Source: Marthasterias glacialis
Lineage: Eukaryota; Echinodermata; Asteroidea; Forcipulatida; Asteriidae
Direction: 5' to 3'
Length of the DNA: 64,000 bases
Assembly: GCA_911728455.2 (NCBI GenBank)
Contig: OU452219.1
Coordinates: 22,317,219-22,381,218, forward strand
This document shows positions 46,301-61,300 of this stretch, piece by piece. Under the pieces are notes generated by a model. That model did no database searches and had not been told where the DNA came from. It saw only the letters and a list, made by a program, of their open reading frames with translations. Every line of letters begins with the position of its first letter. The stretch's first letter is position 1. The translations under genes were made by a program, and so were the position numbers.

Positions 46301-49300
46301 GAGTCCAAGAACACGAAAGGTTCTTCTTGATAGCACAATGCTGAAATGTGTTCCAGCATCTTCATTTTACAACTCTCCACTCTCGGGGGGAAAAAGCCAG
46401 AGTAACTGTACATTCAGGGATATGACCCTAGAAATAGAACTGGGATAATACTGTGTGCGTAGTTATCTGTGTGTATATGCTTCGAGGCAATGGGAGACTT
46501 CTGAGATGCTGGCGGCAGCAGACACAACGGTCCTTTTTGACAGTTCTAAGCATGCATACTACTTGTTAGAACTGTGAAAAAGGATCTTCCAAAAGTCTCC
46601 CATTCATACATGCCGCCATGTATGGCAAATTTCAGCTTTCCCATTGGTTGATCTGGTTAGTTTTACCATACAGGCATGTCACATGGTATTGATTTACTCT
46701 ATGCCCATAGCTGACATAGAGGACATGCACAGCAGATGGACAACAATTGAAGTCAGCATTCTCCATGTTTTCTTCCACGGATACTACCCAAACCTCTATT
46801 GACTGTACATATACTAAATTACTCAATCAGTATCAACTTTATGTTATAAGCAATGTGCTCGAGTGACCTCAAACCAATCTCTGTAATGATATCCTTACAC
46901 TTACTTCTTGATTTCTTCTCTATTCTTGAATGAAAACCTTCCCTTGTCTCTCTTGATGTTCTGTTTGCTCACATGAGGAACGACCAGGTCGTCTTTTTCT
47001 GCAGAAAGAATCAAACCTTCTAGTTATATCAACAATCGACTGATGGCAATAACAGCTAAAAGCGGTGTGAGGACAGAAAGTTGGAAGTTGTTTGACATTT
47101 CAGTTTTATGATGACTAGTTTGACTCACCACTATCTTTGTCATGGTTATGTAGATACATGAGCCTAGGTGTGTGCAGATCTGTCAAGTAACACAGGTTGA
47201 AGCTTCCATCACGGCTTACTGGACGCGTCTGGAGGGGGTGAATCGGAATAAATGTTAAACTTTTAGAGATCTTAAAGCCAAGGTTTACAACTACTGGTAG
47301 GTCCCTAGACTCTTTATTTTACTCTTCTCTAACCAATAAATGACCAATCATCATCGTACACCCAGAGATGGTCCGTATTAAAGGTGTGTACATGGAGAAT
47401 AGTCAGCTCAATACATGACTGCAACTGTGGTAGTCTGTAGACACTTAAAAAGGCTTCAATTTGTTGGTTATGAACTCTAGGTGGGTGTGTGGTGCTCCAT
47501 GCCAAAATCAGGCACTTCTTGGTAATTGTGAAGACAGCCTCAACATCAGCCGCGATGTTAAACATCGCATAGGTTCAGAGTTATTCACCTTATAGGCCCT
47601 AATTAGGTGTCACTTGAAAGGCCTTCTTCTCATCTATTTGATGAACAAATAAAACCAGTTTTGACGGTAAATTTTTGCTGGTTTGGGCATGGAGCATCTC
47701 ATTGTAAAAAATGTCTGACCTTGACTTTGATAATAGAGAAAGTTCACTTGATAAACATTAAGGTTTCATCACTTACCCCTTTGATTGGTATTGTCTGGAA
47801 CCATTCCATATGATGGACATCAAACATATCCACTGATACCTCACTGTAAACCACAAGGTGTGGGCAGTTATAACCTAGAATGGAATCAACACATAGTGAG
47901 GTCAGTCACTCTACAGGATCAGTGAGTTACACAATAACTACAAAGGTGTGGGCAGTTATAACCTAAGAATGGAATCAACACTTAGTGAGTTTATTAATTT
48001 TACAGGATAAGTGAGTTACAAAAAAACTACAAAGGTGTGGGCAGTTATAACCTAAGAATGGAATCAACACTTAGTGAGTTTATTAATTCTACAGGATCAG
48101 TGAGTTAAAAAAAAAACTACAAAGGTGTGGGCAGTTATAACCTAAGAATGGAATCAACACATAGTGAGTTTAGTCACTCTACAGGATCAGTGAGTTACAA
48201 AATAACTACAAAGGTGTGGGCAGTTTCAGCCTAGAATAGAATCAACACTTGGTGAGTTATCTTCAAAATACAGGATCAGAGAGTACAAAATAACTTTTTC
48301 TCTACATTTCCTCAATTAAAGCAAAAACTAATGGCAACTGCATATTGTAAGGTTAGGTAACGTTAAAAAACAACTTTAAATCTTCAAATTTGAAAGATAT
48401 CATATGATTTATTTTGAAGCTATTGGTTATGACTTACAGATAGCAGTTGGTACTGCTGGCCACATTAACTCTTGTTGCCTTGTCCTACGTCCATGGTAAT
48501 CAACATACACTCCAACAGCTTTAAGATAAAGTCAAGAAAATAATCAAGTTTACTGCTGGTGCAATAATATTCAAGAGCTACCAAGATGGAACTCGGCACA
48601 TAATTAGAAAATCAAAGAATAGTTAATGGTAAAATTGATACATTTAAAACAACTTTGATGATATTATTGTGGTTTTTCACATCTCTTTGGACTCCTGCAA
48701 ATATGTAGTATTTTACTCTTTCACTGGTGAAGATTTATTTTGGTATTCTGGATTTTACTCCACAATGGGAAGTTTCTCTTTGCTACTCCGAAAATGTAAG
48801 CGAATTAAAACGAATTGAAAAAAAAACAAATTATGATTGAGTCTGTTACACTTACTCATGAAACACAATAAATATTCTTTGTTGCTGATCTGAACAGCCG
48901 TCAGCGCATCTACTGGCGTTTTCTGAAGATAAGACAGTGAAGGATCATCCACGTTCAGCAAAGCTATAAATCACAGAACAAAGAATACAATCAAGATCAA
49001 CATAAAAAAATGCACCTTTTGGTCTGTATCTTGCTTTGTCAACATGGTAATTTGTACATTTTACAACTACACACAACCACTATAGTTATTATCAACACAA
49101 TTTTAAGTAGGATATGAAACTTTGCATTGTAGTATGGTTTATAGTATACAGGCCTTGTTCTTAACTGAGGCCACCGAGGCCACTGGCCCTCATGCCCTGT
49201 CGAGTTGGCCAGCATGCCCTTCAGAAAAACTGCACTGTCACTACCAACTTGGCCAGCATGCCCTTGTACAATTTCTCTGATTTGGCCAGCAAAGGCCTGC

Positions 49301-52300
49301 CCCTGTTTTTTTTTTTTAAGATCGAGGCCTGAGTATAATGATCAAGTAAATATTATACTTCATGAATACCACTGAAAATGCACTGATGAACGTTTGGAAA
49401 TTTAAACTGAGGAAAATAAAAATCTGACTAAAAATGTTGACTGCATCATCTAAAAGTTTATAACAGACTTACGCTGTATATGCTGTCCCTCTCCTTGTAT
49501 GCTGAAGAGTCCAAAACCAGACGTATATCCAGCACACAGTCTCTCTTGAAACAGCTCCAGACAAGAGCATGGAGCTGGAAGGGTAAGTTCCTTGACCTTC
49601 TTGTGACGTTGTTTGGTGCGATTGAATTCATATACGATGACGTGACGCTTCATGGCAACACACATACACATATTAGAGCCTTGTCGAATGGTTCCTGTGG
49701 TAAACAAGGTACTACCCTTTGGTTCTTCTACCTTGATGGTTGCTACCTCTTGATCCAAGGCCAGGATGGGGATGAGACGCAAATGACGACTCCTCCCTAT
49801 GGGGACAAATGAAGGAAGACAATTTCAATCACTGAAAAGCAACAAGTCTACGGTGCAGGCATGCAACTGCAGTTTGTCAAAAAAAGAGGAAAGTGCCAGG
49901 CACAGCAAAACTTTGCACTGTGTGTTTCTAATTTTCAATGGCACAGCTGAGAAACCCAAACGAGGAAATCAGCTGATCAGCTGAAAAGTTGCATGCCTGA
50001 CAGTGCTTGTGACACATCAGTGTAGGGTAAAACCCAAAATAACATTCTTTATCCCCGATGTTTGCGGGACCCGCTGCAAACAGGATTCAAACTGGCCTCT
50101 TGTCATTCAGAACGCTTGGTGATCTAATGGCATGACATATGACATATTTGCTCTGGAATGGCGGGGAGTCATGGGTTCGACCCCAGAGTAGTATGTCTGT
50201 GGATTTTTGTCCCCAAGACTTGGAAAAGCATACAGAGTATACAGAGCTTATCACACATCAGTGTAGAGTAAAAAAATATATATATTTATAATCCCCAATA
50301 CAATTACATCAATCACATTGCACTGTCTTTTATTTATTGCTCACTTCAATGTGTTCTTATGTACTTGATGTCTTTTGGTAAATGAATATCGACATTGCTG
50401 AACAGGGCAAATTTTTTCTTTTCAACTGCACATGATTTTCACAAAAAAATACTGAGCTGCACCTATTTTATATGTAAACATCAAATTGAAGAGAGGGATA
50501 ATGCTTCTTACCTGAGATGACAACAATGAGCTGTTCGGTGGGCATGACCTCAACTTGGAATATCTTCTTATTATCTACCCGTACAATGATACCACTGGAC
50601 AGCTGAAGACAAAATAATCCTTCATCTGTCCCAAGCACAAACCTATCAGAGTCTGTTTGGAAAAATCATCAAAAATGCAAATTGTCAAATACTCATTTCT
50701 AAGTTTAAAACTGATGATTAAATCAAGAGATTTTTCCATTAGAGGGGCTGTCTGAATGGGTTTTCCCAGGTTGGAGTTTTTCTCCCACATCTAAAACTGA
50801 AATTTCATCATCATCTTCTCTACACAGGTATCTTCAGGCCTACGGGTTACAATGCAACGCACTTTTAAGGGCTCCCTGGTTTCAATAATACCAGAAAGAT
50901 GTAATTAAAAATCCTTTTTTACAAGGGCATAGTTGCAAGGGACTAGACTGATCCATACCAATGCCTAAGCCCTCCCAAACCCAAGCGCCCCTCCCCAAAA
51001 AATACATATGGCATCGCAAGCTCAAACATCGCCCTCACTGAGGTCAAAGGAAGACCTCCCATTGGTTCGTAGTTGTGTGCGGTACGTACACACGTGCACA
51101 TTTCCATTGTTTGACCTCCGTGGTGGCTGCCTTTGCTACAGGTCTAGTGGAAGCTGTACTAACAGCATCAATGTAACACTAAGCTGAAATAACAGATCCA
51201 GCAAAAATGTCTTTGTCATTATTCTCCTTCTTCTACCTAACTAAACTCACCAAGAAAATCAGCACAGTGGCTGATCTTGATCAGAGTCATACTAGGATCG
51301 CACACCTCCTTAGCAAGGAACACCGGTACCTCGGGTCGTTTGTTACGACGTAGGATCTTATGTAGCTCATTCAAGGCATTTACCCATTTCTTCTTGTCGT
51401 GTTCACTGCATGCTAGGAGGAGGAACTGGGCAGTGATGCCAGGAGGGTTGAGCTGGGACGCTGCAACCTGGAGGACATCACCAAGAGAAAGTGGGTTAAT
51501 ATGGGATTCATTTTATCAAACTCTTGGAAACTCCTAAGCAACAGGCTTTGCAACTGTATTTGCGTAAGTTAAATTAACAGCGATTAGCATTACATTTAAC
51601 CTGATTAAATTTACAACAGTAACGAAATGTTTCAGGGGAAAAACAAACTTGATTATCTATTTGTAAATTGGACACAAAAAGTCCAGCTATAAATAAAAAC
51701 AAATTATCTTTAAAAGGAAGAGACACAAACAAAGTTACATTTCAGTGGATTTTATACAGCATTACTACTCTCATCTAAATGAGAGAAAAAATAAAATACA
51801 AATAAGACTTTGTTAAAAAAATTTACACAGCTGTGAAGAAAAACAGTAAAATTAGAATTTTTTTCCCAAGGATAATTCACACTAATTAAAGTGGAATATT
51901 ATTCAATTGTTCCCCACCTTAAAGATACAGGGTACATCCTTCCGATCTGCATGGATTACATCTGATTCTTTGACTGTACTAACTTGAAACTCCTCATCTC
52001 TGTAATATCAAGGAGAATATTCAATTAAGACTTGAAACCAGGCATGGTGGGAGTCCAGATGCTGGAAGTTTGTGGTAATAATACTAATAATAGAAGTAAC
52101 AATTCATATTTATATATAATCAAAATCCCCTTAAAAAAATACAGATTTATAACAAAGAAAAAATTAAACAAATAAAAACATTCTAAAAAAAATTAACAAC
52201 AGTGATCAAAATTTTAAGAAAAAGAAAACACAAAATATAAAACGACATACAAAAAATACACTGTGTACAATTTCAATACAGGGCATTAAAATGTCAAAGA

Positions 52301-55300
52301 TAAAAAGTTAAACAAACAAACACAACGAAATCTGAGAGGAGTCCTATGGAATGGAAAATACAAAATTCCCCCATCCCTTTAAAAACAGAAAACTACTAAT
52401 TATTAAAAGGAGTCCTAAAGTAAGAAAATAAAAAGAAACAGCAAGTCCTTTAATTCCTTTGAATAATTTGGGCTCTGAGTTGAGCCATGGGATTTGTTTT
52501 CTCCATGTTTCAATCAGTATACTTGGATATTTTCAAGAGGAAGATCAGAGTGCACCAAAGAAACGTTGAGAAAACAATCCCATCGGTGCTTCTCAGGGCC
52601 AACACTATTTAAATGGGATAAGACTCAAGGGTGTGATTGAACAGAAATGAAAATCTTGACAGTAGGTGTCCATCAATAATCACACGCCTGTAGACTGTTC
52701 TTTGTTTTCATCATAAATTAAGGAATTTTTGACCGATGTCACCTGATGTCATCACCTATGATAAATCTTGGTTGTGCCAATTTAAGAGTCAGATTCCCTG
52801 TGTGTTACTGTGCAAAGTGCATCTTAGGCGATGCACACGCGGTGAGACGCACACCACATCTTCACATGCAATTTGTCTCCCACAATGGCAGACCATGGGC
52901 AAACAGTAGCAGCGTGTGAAGTCAGTACAAGGGGTCTCTATCCTGATGGTAAGTGAAAACGTTTTGGAGCTGGAAGTGCAATGTAACGAATATTCGTGTA
53001 CATGTATGTATACAATTCGTCATCACTTACCCACAGGATACTTCTTAATGTTTATTATAAGTTCCTTACCTCATATCAATGATGTGTGATGGTTCAAGAT
53101 TACTCTGGTTACTCTTCCCTTCATACATATCAAATAGGAAGAGTTTGAAGTCACATACTACGGCAAACTGTCTCATCCAGCCCTTTCGTACCCCGCCTGG
53201 CTTTGGGATCTTCAGCGTTCCTTCATAGGCCGTTCCGATACCTCGATTTGGATCAATGCCAAGTGGTTTGGCAACTGAAGCGAAGAAGAAAAAACAGTTA
53301 AGATTAAATCTTCTTTTTGAATCTTCTCTTTTTGAACTTCTATTTTTAGTTTGACGATGCAGACACAAATTCTTTTCTTTTTTTTAAAGCGACACATTTT
53401 TTTTGGCATCTACTCATGATTTCATGACTCTGAGAAAATTCGTCGTACAACGATTCAATAAATTAAAATTGTAATAAAGAGCAACTCTAGAACAGTGATA
53501 TGTTCATTGTCAAACTACATTAGAATCAAAGTCATCTCTTACTCTGATCTGCTGGTATTGGACACACGTGAGCAGCCTCTCTTGAACAAGCAACGTGACA
53601 CGAGTACTGACACACTGTAAGAAAAACACAAAATAAAAATGGGTAATAGCTATCATAAAATGCTCAGTTCTAAACAAAACTCAGCAGCCAAACACACTAA
53701 CTAATTTCCTAATTCTCAACTTTAGATAGTGTTTACACTGCTTTCATGAGAAAAACATTGACCGATTTATCAAATTAAAGTCTACATCTACTTCTTACGG
53801 CAATGTCCATAAGTCCGGAGAAGCAATTATAGTTTAGTGTCTTGCCAAAGGACACAAGTGCCACCAGCTAGAGTCAAACCCAAATTCCAATGACAGAGCC
53901 ACCAGAACTTGAATTTGATGCACTTAAATGCTCGGCAACGACATACTACAAACCTCAAAAGAAGTCAAGAGTAAGTTTGTGTTATACATTGGGAGCTAAT
54001 CATACATAGCAAGACTAAATGACCTGGAGGAAAAGCTGAAGGCCATGAAGAGAATGAAATGATCTTTACTCACCTTCACATCTCATTCCCTGCCTGATGC
54101 GGCCGAGCATTAGGGATGTACAATGGGCACACTTCAGTGGCACACTGAACGTGCATATAACAAATTTATGAGCCTTTGGCTTAGGTTGGACGGGAGTTAC
54201 TGGTGTGACTGCGGCGACTGGTTTAGGAGTAGTAGCTGTGTCCACCTAAACAGGGGAAAGACAAAAACATGGTTAGCATAACCTTAATAGGTTTAACTGA
54301 TCAAGAATATTATTTTGCTTTTTACGCTTACACTGATGTCATAAGCACTATATACTCCGTGCTTTACTTATCCTATGGGAAAACAAACCTACAGGCAACT
54401 CAGGTGGGATTCTAACCCATAACCCCCCTGCATTCTTCAGCAGATGTCTTAACCTCTAGACCATCAAGTGTGCCCGGTGACAAGAGCCCAGTTTAAATCC
54501 TGCAATTTAGCAGCATGTACAGCAAAAGATTTAACTGATATAAATTGATTTAAAACAATTTAGATAACCTGAATCAGGCTCAACGCAAGGAGATGCAAAA
54601 CAAATTGGCAGAAGTTGATCGAGCTGCTCTTGGAAGAGAATGAATCTATAACTAGCTAATGGATCTTAATAAACATTATCAATCTTCACACTTTGTTGTT
54701 ATTCTGGGGGTTAGGGAAACTTGAAATGCTTATGACTTACAAACTTCAAAACTGTTACAGTTCTTTCCAGAACCACTATAAATCATAGAGAGATTATTTT
54801 ATTTGTGTTATTGCAAACCTAACTAGAGCTCTGTAGTTGATATGACCTGGATTAGAAACACAGTCTTATTGAAACAAAACTAGGAAAAACGAGAGTTTCT
54901 TACATCATCTTTGTAGTTGTCTTCATGTGTATCTTCATTGAAATCATGTAACCCTTCCTCCTGCAAAAGAGGGATAATTAAGGTGTTATGATAGGCACAG
55001 ATACAACTACGACATGGATATTTACTATCACACTGACACGCATAGACAGGAAGACTAAAGACAAATTCACAGCTACAAATATCAAACAGACAGTCACACG
55101 CAACAATGGTATTTGGCCCTCGGTAAAAAGTAGGACAATTTTATAGAGCACAAGGGCTGACCTACATGTACATATGGTTTAGGAATTAATACACTTTTCA
55201 GGCTCTTTAATAACAATTTTGCTGATTTTTCTGAGGGCAAACCATTCGGAGATCAGATTAAAGTAGGAAAAATATCATGCTTGGACACAACTATGACACT

Positions 55301-58300
55301 GAGAAGTGATGGGTAGAACTATCACGCTAACAACGTCAGCTTCAACACTGGTGGGTCTCTGGTTGTAAACTCTGAAAAAAGAAATCTGCCATCTTACCAA
55401 GTCAAACTCTTTGACGTCTGTGCTAAGAATCTTGTCGAGGAAGGAGAGATGTGATGAAACTTTACTGCCAACAGATTCTGTTATAAAGATAACACACAAA
55501 TCTTTATTAAGCATCCTTCACATATCCACAGTTGTGAAATAGCTAAAATAGAAGGCACAAAATAACCGCGATGCCCAGCATTAGAAAACAGCTCGTACAC
55601 CCCCAAATTAAGCAAGTACTTTGTGCATATTAGCACCTGCTCAATAAATTGATCTGTGAAGTACTTGACTTGAACTGTGTGTAACAATGACTTGGAAGCT
55701 AATGGGGCAATTCAGACCATGGTTGTTTTGGCAATGCAACACATAAGGCAAAGACTGCTGCTGGATTTGCATGGCAATGCTAAAACCCTTTTCCAGTGAG
55801 TTGAACAACCATTTGAAACCATTCAACTCTACAGGGTGTGTAAGGTGGCACAACTATGTACAGAACTGAATGTGTACATGTGTGTACAATGTCAAAGCAT
55901 TCACTATGGGATATCATATTGCCAGTTGACATAATTTATCTATCTATCAAAACTACAGTGGAGCATATTGTATGGTCAGACAGTAAGTGGGTTAAGAAAA
56001 TCAATGTAAGACGATTTTTTGATTTGTGAGAGCTTACTTGTGCTGAAGTCTTCCACTTTCTGTTCCAATTCCTTGACTTGATTCTGCAAGGCTTCCACCT
56101 TCAGTAAAAGCTCCTTATTCTGAGCTTCAGATGTTTTTAATTTACTGTAAGAAAATCAGATTAGTATTGAACTGAAATCGATCTACGCTATCCTGACTGT
56201 ATCTCTAACCAAGACAAGCACTCTCACGACACCAGTGTGTTGTAACAGTTTTGACCAATAGGTCGCTATCACCGAGGCAGTCTCAATACAATTAGCACAA
56301 GTCTTGTACTTGTCGATCTGAGCAGCACAATGAATGCTTCACTGTTTGTGGTTCCCCACAGTCACAGTGTGTAGTTTGGCCGTCAGGTCAGGTATCTCTA
56401 CTTCTCCATAAGGGCCCTACAGTGGCCATATCCAGTGTGCAATCGGTTCAGTGTGATTTATCCTTACAAGATAAGCATATTCACCTTCAGGGCCTTGTCA
56501 TACAAGGCAATTTTACAGGCAACCAACTGCATTGTTTGCCAATAGGAACACTTCAGGGGCACAGTATACATTTTTTGTTTACTAGTGTCTTACCATCCCC
56601 AAGAAAACTGTGTGAAAACTAAAATGTAAATGTTTGGATTTGTTGGATGAAGTTGCATGCTAATTGCCTCATGTGACACAGCCTTTAGGGCCATGTCACG
56701 CAGGGCAATTTACAGGCAACCACTTCCAGGCAATCTCCACGAAGAAATAACATTTACAAGTCAATTTCCACATCATTGTAAGCTAAGATAAGATACTAAT
56801 AGAAAAATGTATGTTGTACTACCAACGTGTTTCTTTTGCATCCAGTGCAGTTGGTTGCCTCCAACTCACCTGTAAAGATTGCCCTGTGTGACAAGGCCTT
56901 CTGAATTAAATATCAACAACACATGTACAGTGTGTGGAAGACAGACAAATGTTAAATTAAAATCATTTGTCATTTATGTTTATTGAGATGCGGGTTGGTA
57001 CTTTGTAACATGCGAATAAAGAAAACAATCTGCCATTGTTCAAATCTCAAAGACATTCCAGCCGCTCTTGGTGAACTTAATAATACAGTACGTCAATGGG
57101 GACGATAACTTTATACACCTCTGTAAAATGTTGTCATTATCTTCCACCTTACTAAAATAACGTTCACAAAAAAAAATTAGCTGTTTCAAACTTCTTATCA
57201 ACCAAAATGACCGATGGTATAAGCAGTGTAACCTTTGTTTACAAAAAGATAGACCTTGTACATTCCAGGGCCTTTCATGCAGGCGAGAAAACACTGGTTA
57301 TATGGATGGGAAATTTTACATTTTGTGTCACAATTTCCACATAAATTCAAGAACTTTAAAATTAACAGCTGGACAGGTTTTGAGATGTGCCTTCTTTCTT
57401 TATATCAAGAGTTGATAACAATCTGTCGGTGCAATCTCCACAAAGCGTAAGATTTGATGTTTTCTTCCATTGGCTCTTTTTTTAGCAAACATGTGATGTC
57501 ACAGGTCTGTACAGGCAAACAAACAGTAGTGGTAATGCCCTGACGTTGTGACCCTCACAGAATCTTTCTCAAAGGCTAAAATAATACATTACTGAATTAG
57601 ATTAAGTCTTCATAAGACGCTCTAGAGTGTTTTCAACAATTACACGTGAGTAACGATTATACATCTGTAAGAAAACTCACCTCTCTGTTGCTACTTGGTC
57701 TGTCTTGACCTTCGACAGTTCTTTATTGATCTGTTCCTTAGCCTGTACCTCACTTTGAAGGCTTGATTGTAGATTCAATAATTCCATCTTGTCCATCTTC
57801 TGAGAGCGTCTCGATTGCCAATCCTTTTGCTGCAGGGAGACAATAACCATAGGACTGATTTATGGATAATTGATTTATCGATTTCTTGATTTATTGATTT
57901 ATTGACTTTTGATTGATTGATTTATTAATTTACTTATTTACTGATCGTCATCCCCTACCTGAGTAATAAAACTTCCTTACATAGATTACATTTTTGAAAG
58001 GACAGCCAACATTGTGATTTTCTTACATGGCCTAGTCAGTCACAGTGGACTAATAATAACACATCAGTCAACAGCTTAAAATATCCTTTTCTTTTTAGAA
58101 TTTTTTTTTTATAGAAAATTCCAATGATCTTAGACATTATGAAAGAGGTTTGTGGTGACACCATGTTTTAAATCTCTTAGTGAGTGTCTGTTTCTGAGAA
58201 GAACCAGAGTTTATCTAATGTTTCAAACAGTTCGCTCCGTCAGTCATCAGGAGAATAAGATTTGTCACCGCAAACCTCTATCTTATTCTGCCACCACTAT

Positions 58301-61300
58301 ACAAGCCTTCATATCAATCTTAAGCTTACAACTCACTATTGTCTCAAAAGATTTCTTTCATCTTTGAGTAATGTGAAACTTCATTAGAAGTTGAAGAAAA
58401 ATAGTTTTTTTGATTGTTGGACCCTAGCCTGTATTGACGGATGTTTTAGAACACCATTTTGATTTGACACTTCTGTTGAAAACATGCAATGATATAACAA
58501 CCTCTGACACAATTTTACACAACTGTCAAATCTTAATTTAAAGTCAACTAGCAATATGACATTGCAGTAAAAATTCCAGCCAAATAAATTACCCCAATTA
58601 CACAATGATAAACCATAGCAGAAATCTTTCGCATCAACCCCAGCTGAAACAATGTTTATTTTATGAGGACACCCACTCAAGAACAAGAAACCAATGAGCT
58701 TACCCTTGCTGCACCAACAATTCCTGATTTCTTGACCCCTTCTAACTCATCGGTCATCTTGATGGCCAAAGCCTGGAGGTATCCTCTTGCATCTTTCTCA
58801 TCACTCACCCTAGAAAACAGATGATAATAAGGTCAGTTCAAACTGGACAAAGGCCCATAAGACTAAGAAAAACATCTCCAACTAGCCGAGGTCAAAGGTA
58901 GAGGGACTAAGATATGTCTCAATTTTAACAGACAACTAAGAGCAAGTTCGATCAAGGACCAATGGTTAACTAGTGGTTGGTTGGTGACGTGCAAATCGCA
59001 TGCACACTGCAGTTGAAGCGCAATCGACTCTGGTTGAACTATTCATTTTCTGATAAGTGATCCTCTCTCCACTGTAATATTAACCAGCAATGCGACCAAC
59101 CTCCATAGGCTGGTCGCGAATCGTAGACCATTGACGACTAGCGTGTGTTCGATCAGAGTTGTACAGTGGCTAACTGTTGTCCTTGATCAAACTTGCTCTA
59201 AGCTGACATCTAGCCCAATCTTTAGTGACTTGTGACACAAGACAGCTCCGAGTATAACAATCTAAAATAAATGTCAATCAACACTGCTTTCCTGATGCAA
59301 ATCAAAAAAGAATAAACTACTCTTCTGCACTCCTTTGTGCGCTGTAAGTCTCCCAGAATGAAATAGTATTCCTGAGTTGATTTTGAGTCTCCATGTCAGT
59401 GTCGTCAAGATTTTTAACCATCCTTAACAGAAATGTCCTCTCACTGCTTGCCCATGATTAATGGATCGAATGAGTAACCAGAGCACAACACCGATCTGCC
59501 CTTTGCACTGTTTAGTCATTCAGATAGTCTTTAAGATCTTAACACCCTATGAGATCCACTGAGGGTTAGTATTCAAATTAACATGGATATAAAAAAATGT
59601 AACGCCCCATATCAAAAACTAGACACCCTCCTAAAACTCAAAACAAGCTTTATTTGCTCATCAACTAGTTGAGAATAAGAGCTCTCATATAACACCTATT
59701 AAAGTCCTATAATGTATTTCTCAACATAGAATGATTAAGACATCACATCACATTGATATCGAGGCTGTTTCACTTGTCTCAAATCTTTAATGCCATTTTT
59801 TTTTAGTATTTTAGAAAACTGCCTGAGGGCATTTCAACTAGTGTCACAGATGTGTGTGAACTTGCTTAATCTAATTGACCTACAGTGTACGGCTTTCAGG
59901 AACAAGCTTTAAATGATCAACATGCAGTATTAGATGGTGTTTTATACTATCAGTTTGGTAATCATTTCTGAAGTAAACCCTCTTATTCTTGGTAACATTT
60001 TCCAGCAAGTTGAGCAACCATTTGAAAACTTTCAAATGTGTGTATTGTGTATGGTGGCACAACTGTGCACAAAACTAACTGTGTCTGTGTAGATACATTC
60101 ACCATATAAAATCATATTGCAGGCTGGCATAGTTTATATATCATTCTAAATTTCAGTGGATTGTGTTGTGAAGTAAGATAGTAGGAGGGTTAAACAATAC
60201 CCAAAAGCATTGTTTGAGATTTCCATTTTGAGCAATGTACATCATTAATTCCATAACTTTCTGTTCACTGTTCATTGACAACCTTCTCCACATGGTGTTC
60301 ATTAGGCCCTACTTGTAACGAAGTAATGAAGCTTTTCCTGTGTCTAATTAGTGTTAATCCTCAATTATTTCTGACAGAGTGAGTCATCAACAACCCCATC
60401 TTACTCTCCATCATTCCATATTTATAGATTCTGGTCAAGGCCATTGTAGGTCAAGGGTCACCACACATTACTAACGTCAGCTTGTCTATTCTTCAAAAAA
60501 ATTGACATGTTTATTTTGTTTGACAACTCTAGGAAAACTGGCTTTGAGCCAGACAAATAATTTTACAAACTCTGTTGATTAAGGAATTTCTTAAACATAA
60601 TATTGTAATTTTAGAATGAATCAAGATCTCCTCCATTCTAAGATTAATTAATGGCAGGATGATGCAGTTAAGGCAGGAAGGTTCAGTCTCAACATGACTG
60701 TTATATAGAGGCAAGAAAGCCCCCTCCCCCTCCCTAGAGAAGACTCCTTGACATCAAGGAACTTCATGATTTAAGTCTTTGTCACAATTCTGACCCATTT
60801 TATTACAAGGTTGCATTCAGATCTTCTTGAGCAATTTCTTCTGACGGTTATATCAAATACAAATAGATTAAATAATTCCAAATCATTGCAGCTACCAAAG
60901 AAATAAGTTCAATGCCAAAGAACAAATCACCAAAATTAAAAACCTTTATTACAAACAAGACAAGACTATATGTTTTGCATAACAAGGGTAGTTTAAGATA
61001 TGTAGCAAATAATAAGATAAATATTTGTACTGACCATTGAATGATTTCTCCAATCTGTGCCTCCCAATGAGCCACATTATCCTTGTCAGACATCTCCTTG
61101 AATTGCTCTTCAAGAGTCTTGACTTCGCGACACTTCTTCTCATATTCAGAAATTGCCTACAACAGAAAGAGACAATCATCATTGGACACCTGTTTATTAT
61201 TAAAAAGACAATTAGCTATAAACATCTAAGCCACGTCCAAATTGGCGGCTATGGCTACAGCTGTGGCTGTTGCTGAGGATGTTGTTAAAGATGTCCTATA

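Noticed and set aside
50115..50190. Possible functional tRNA gene because of a perfect B-box
   Set aside because: No acceptor or anticodon stem pairs convincingly by eye and the distance between A- and B-boxes is irregular; a SINE head is more likely.
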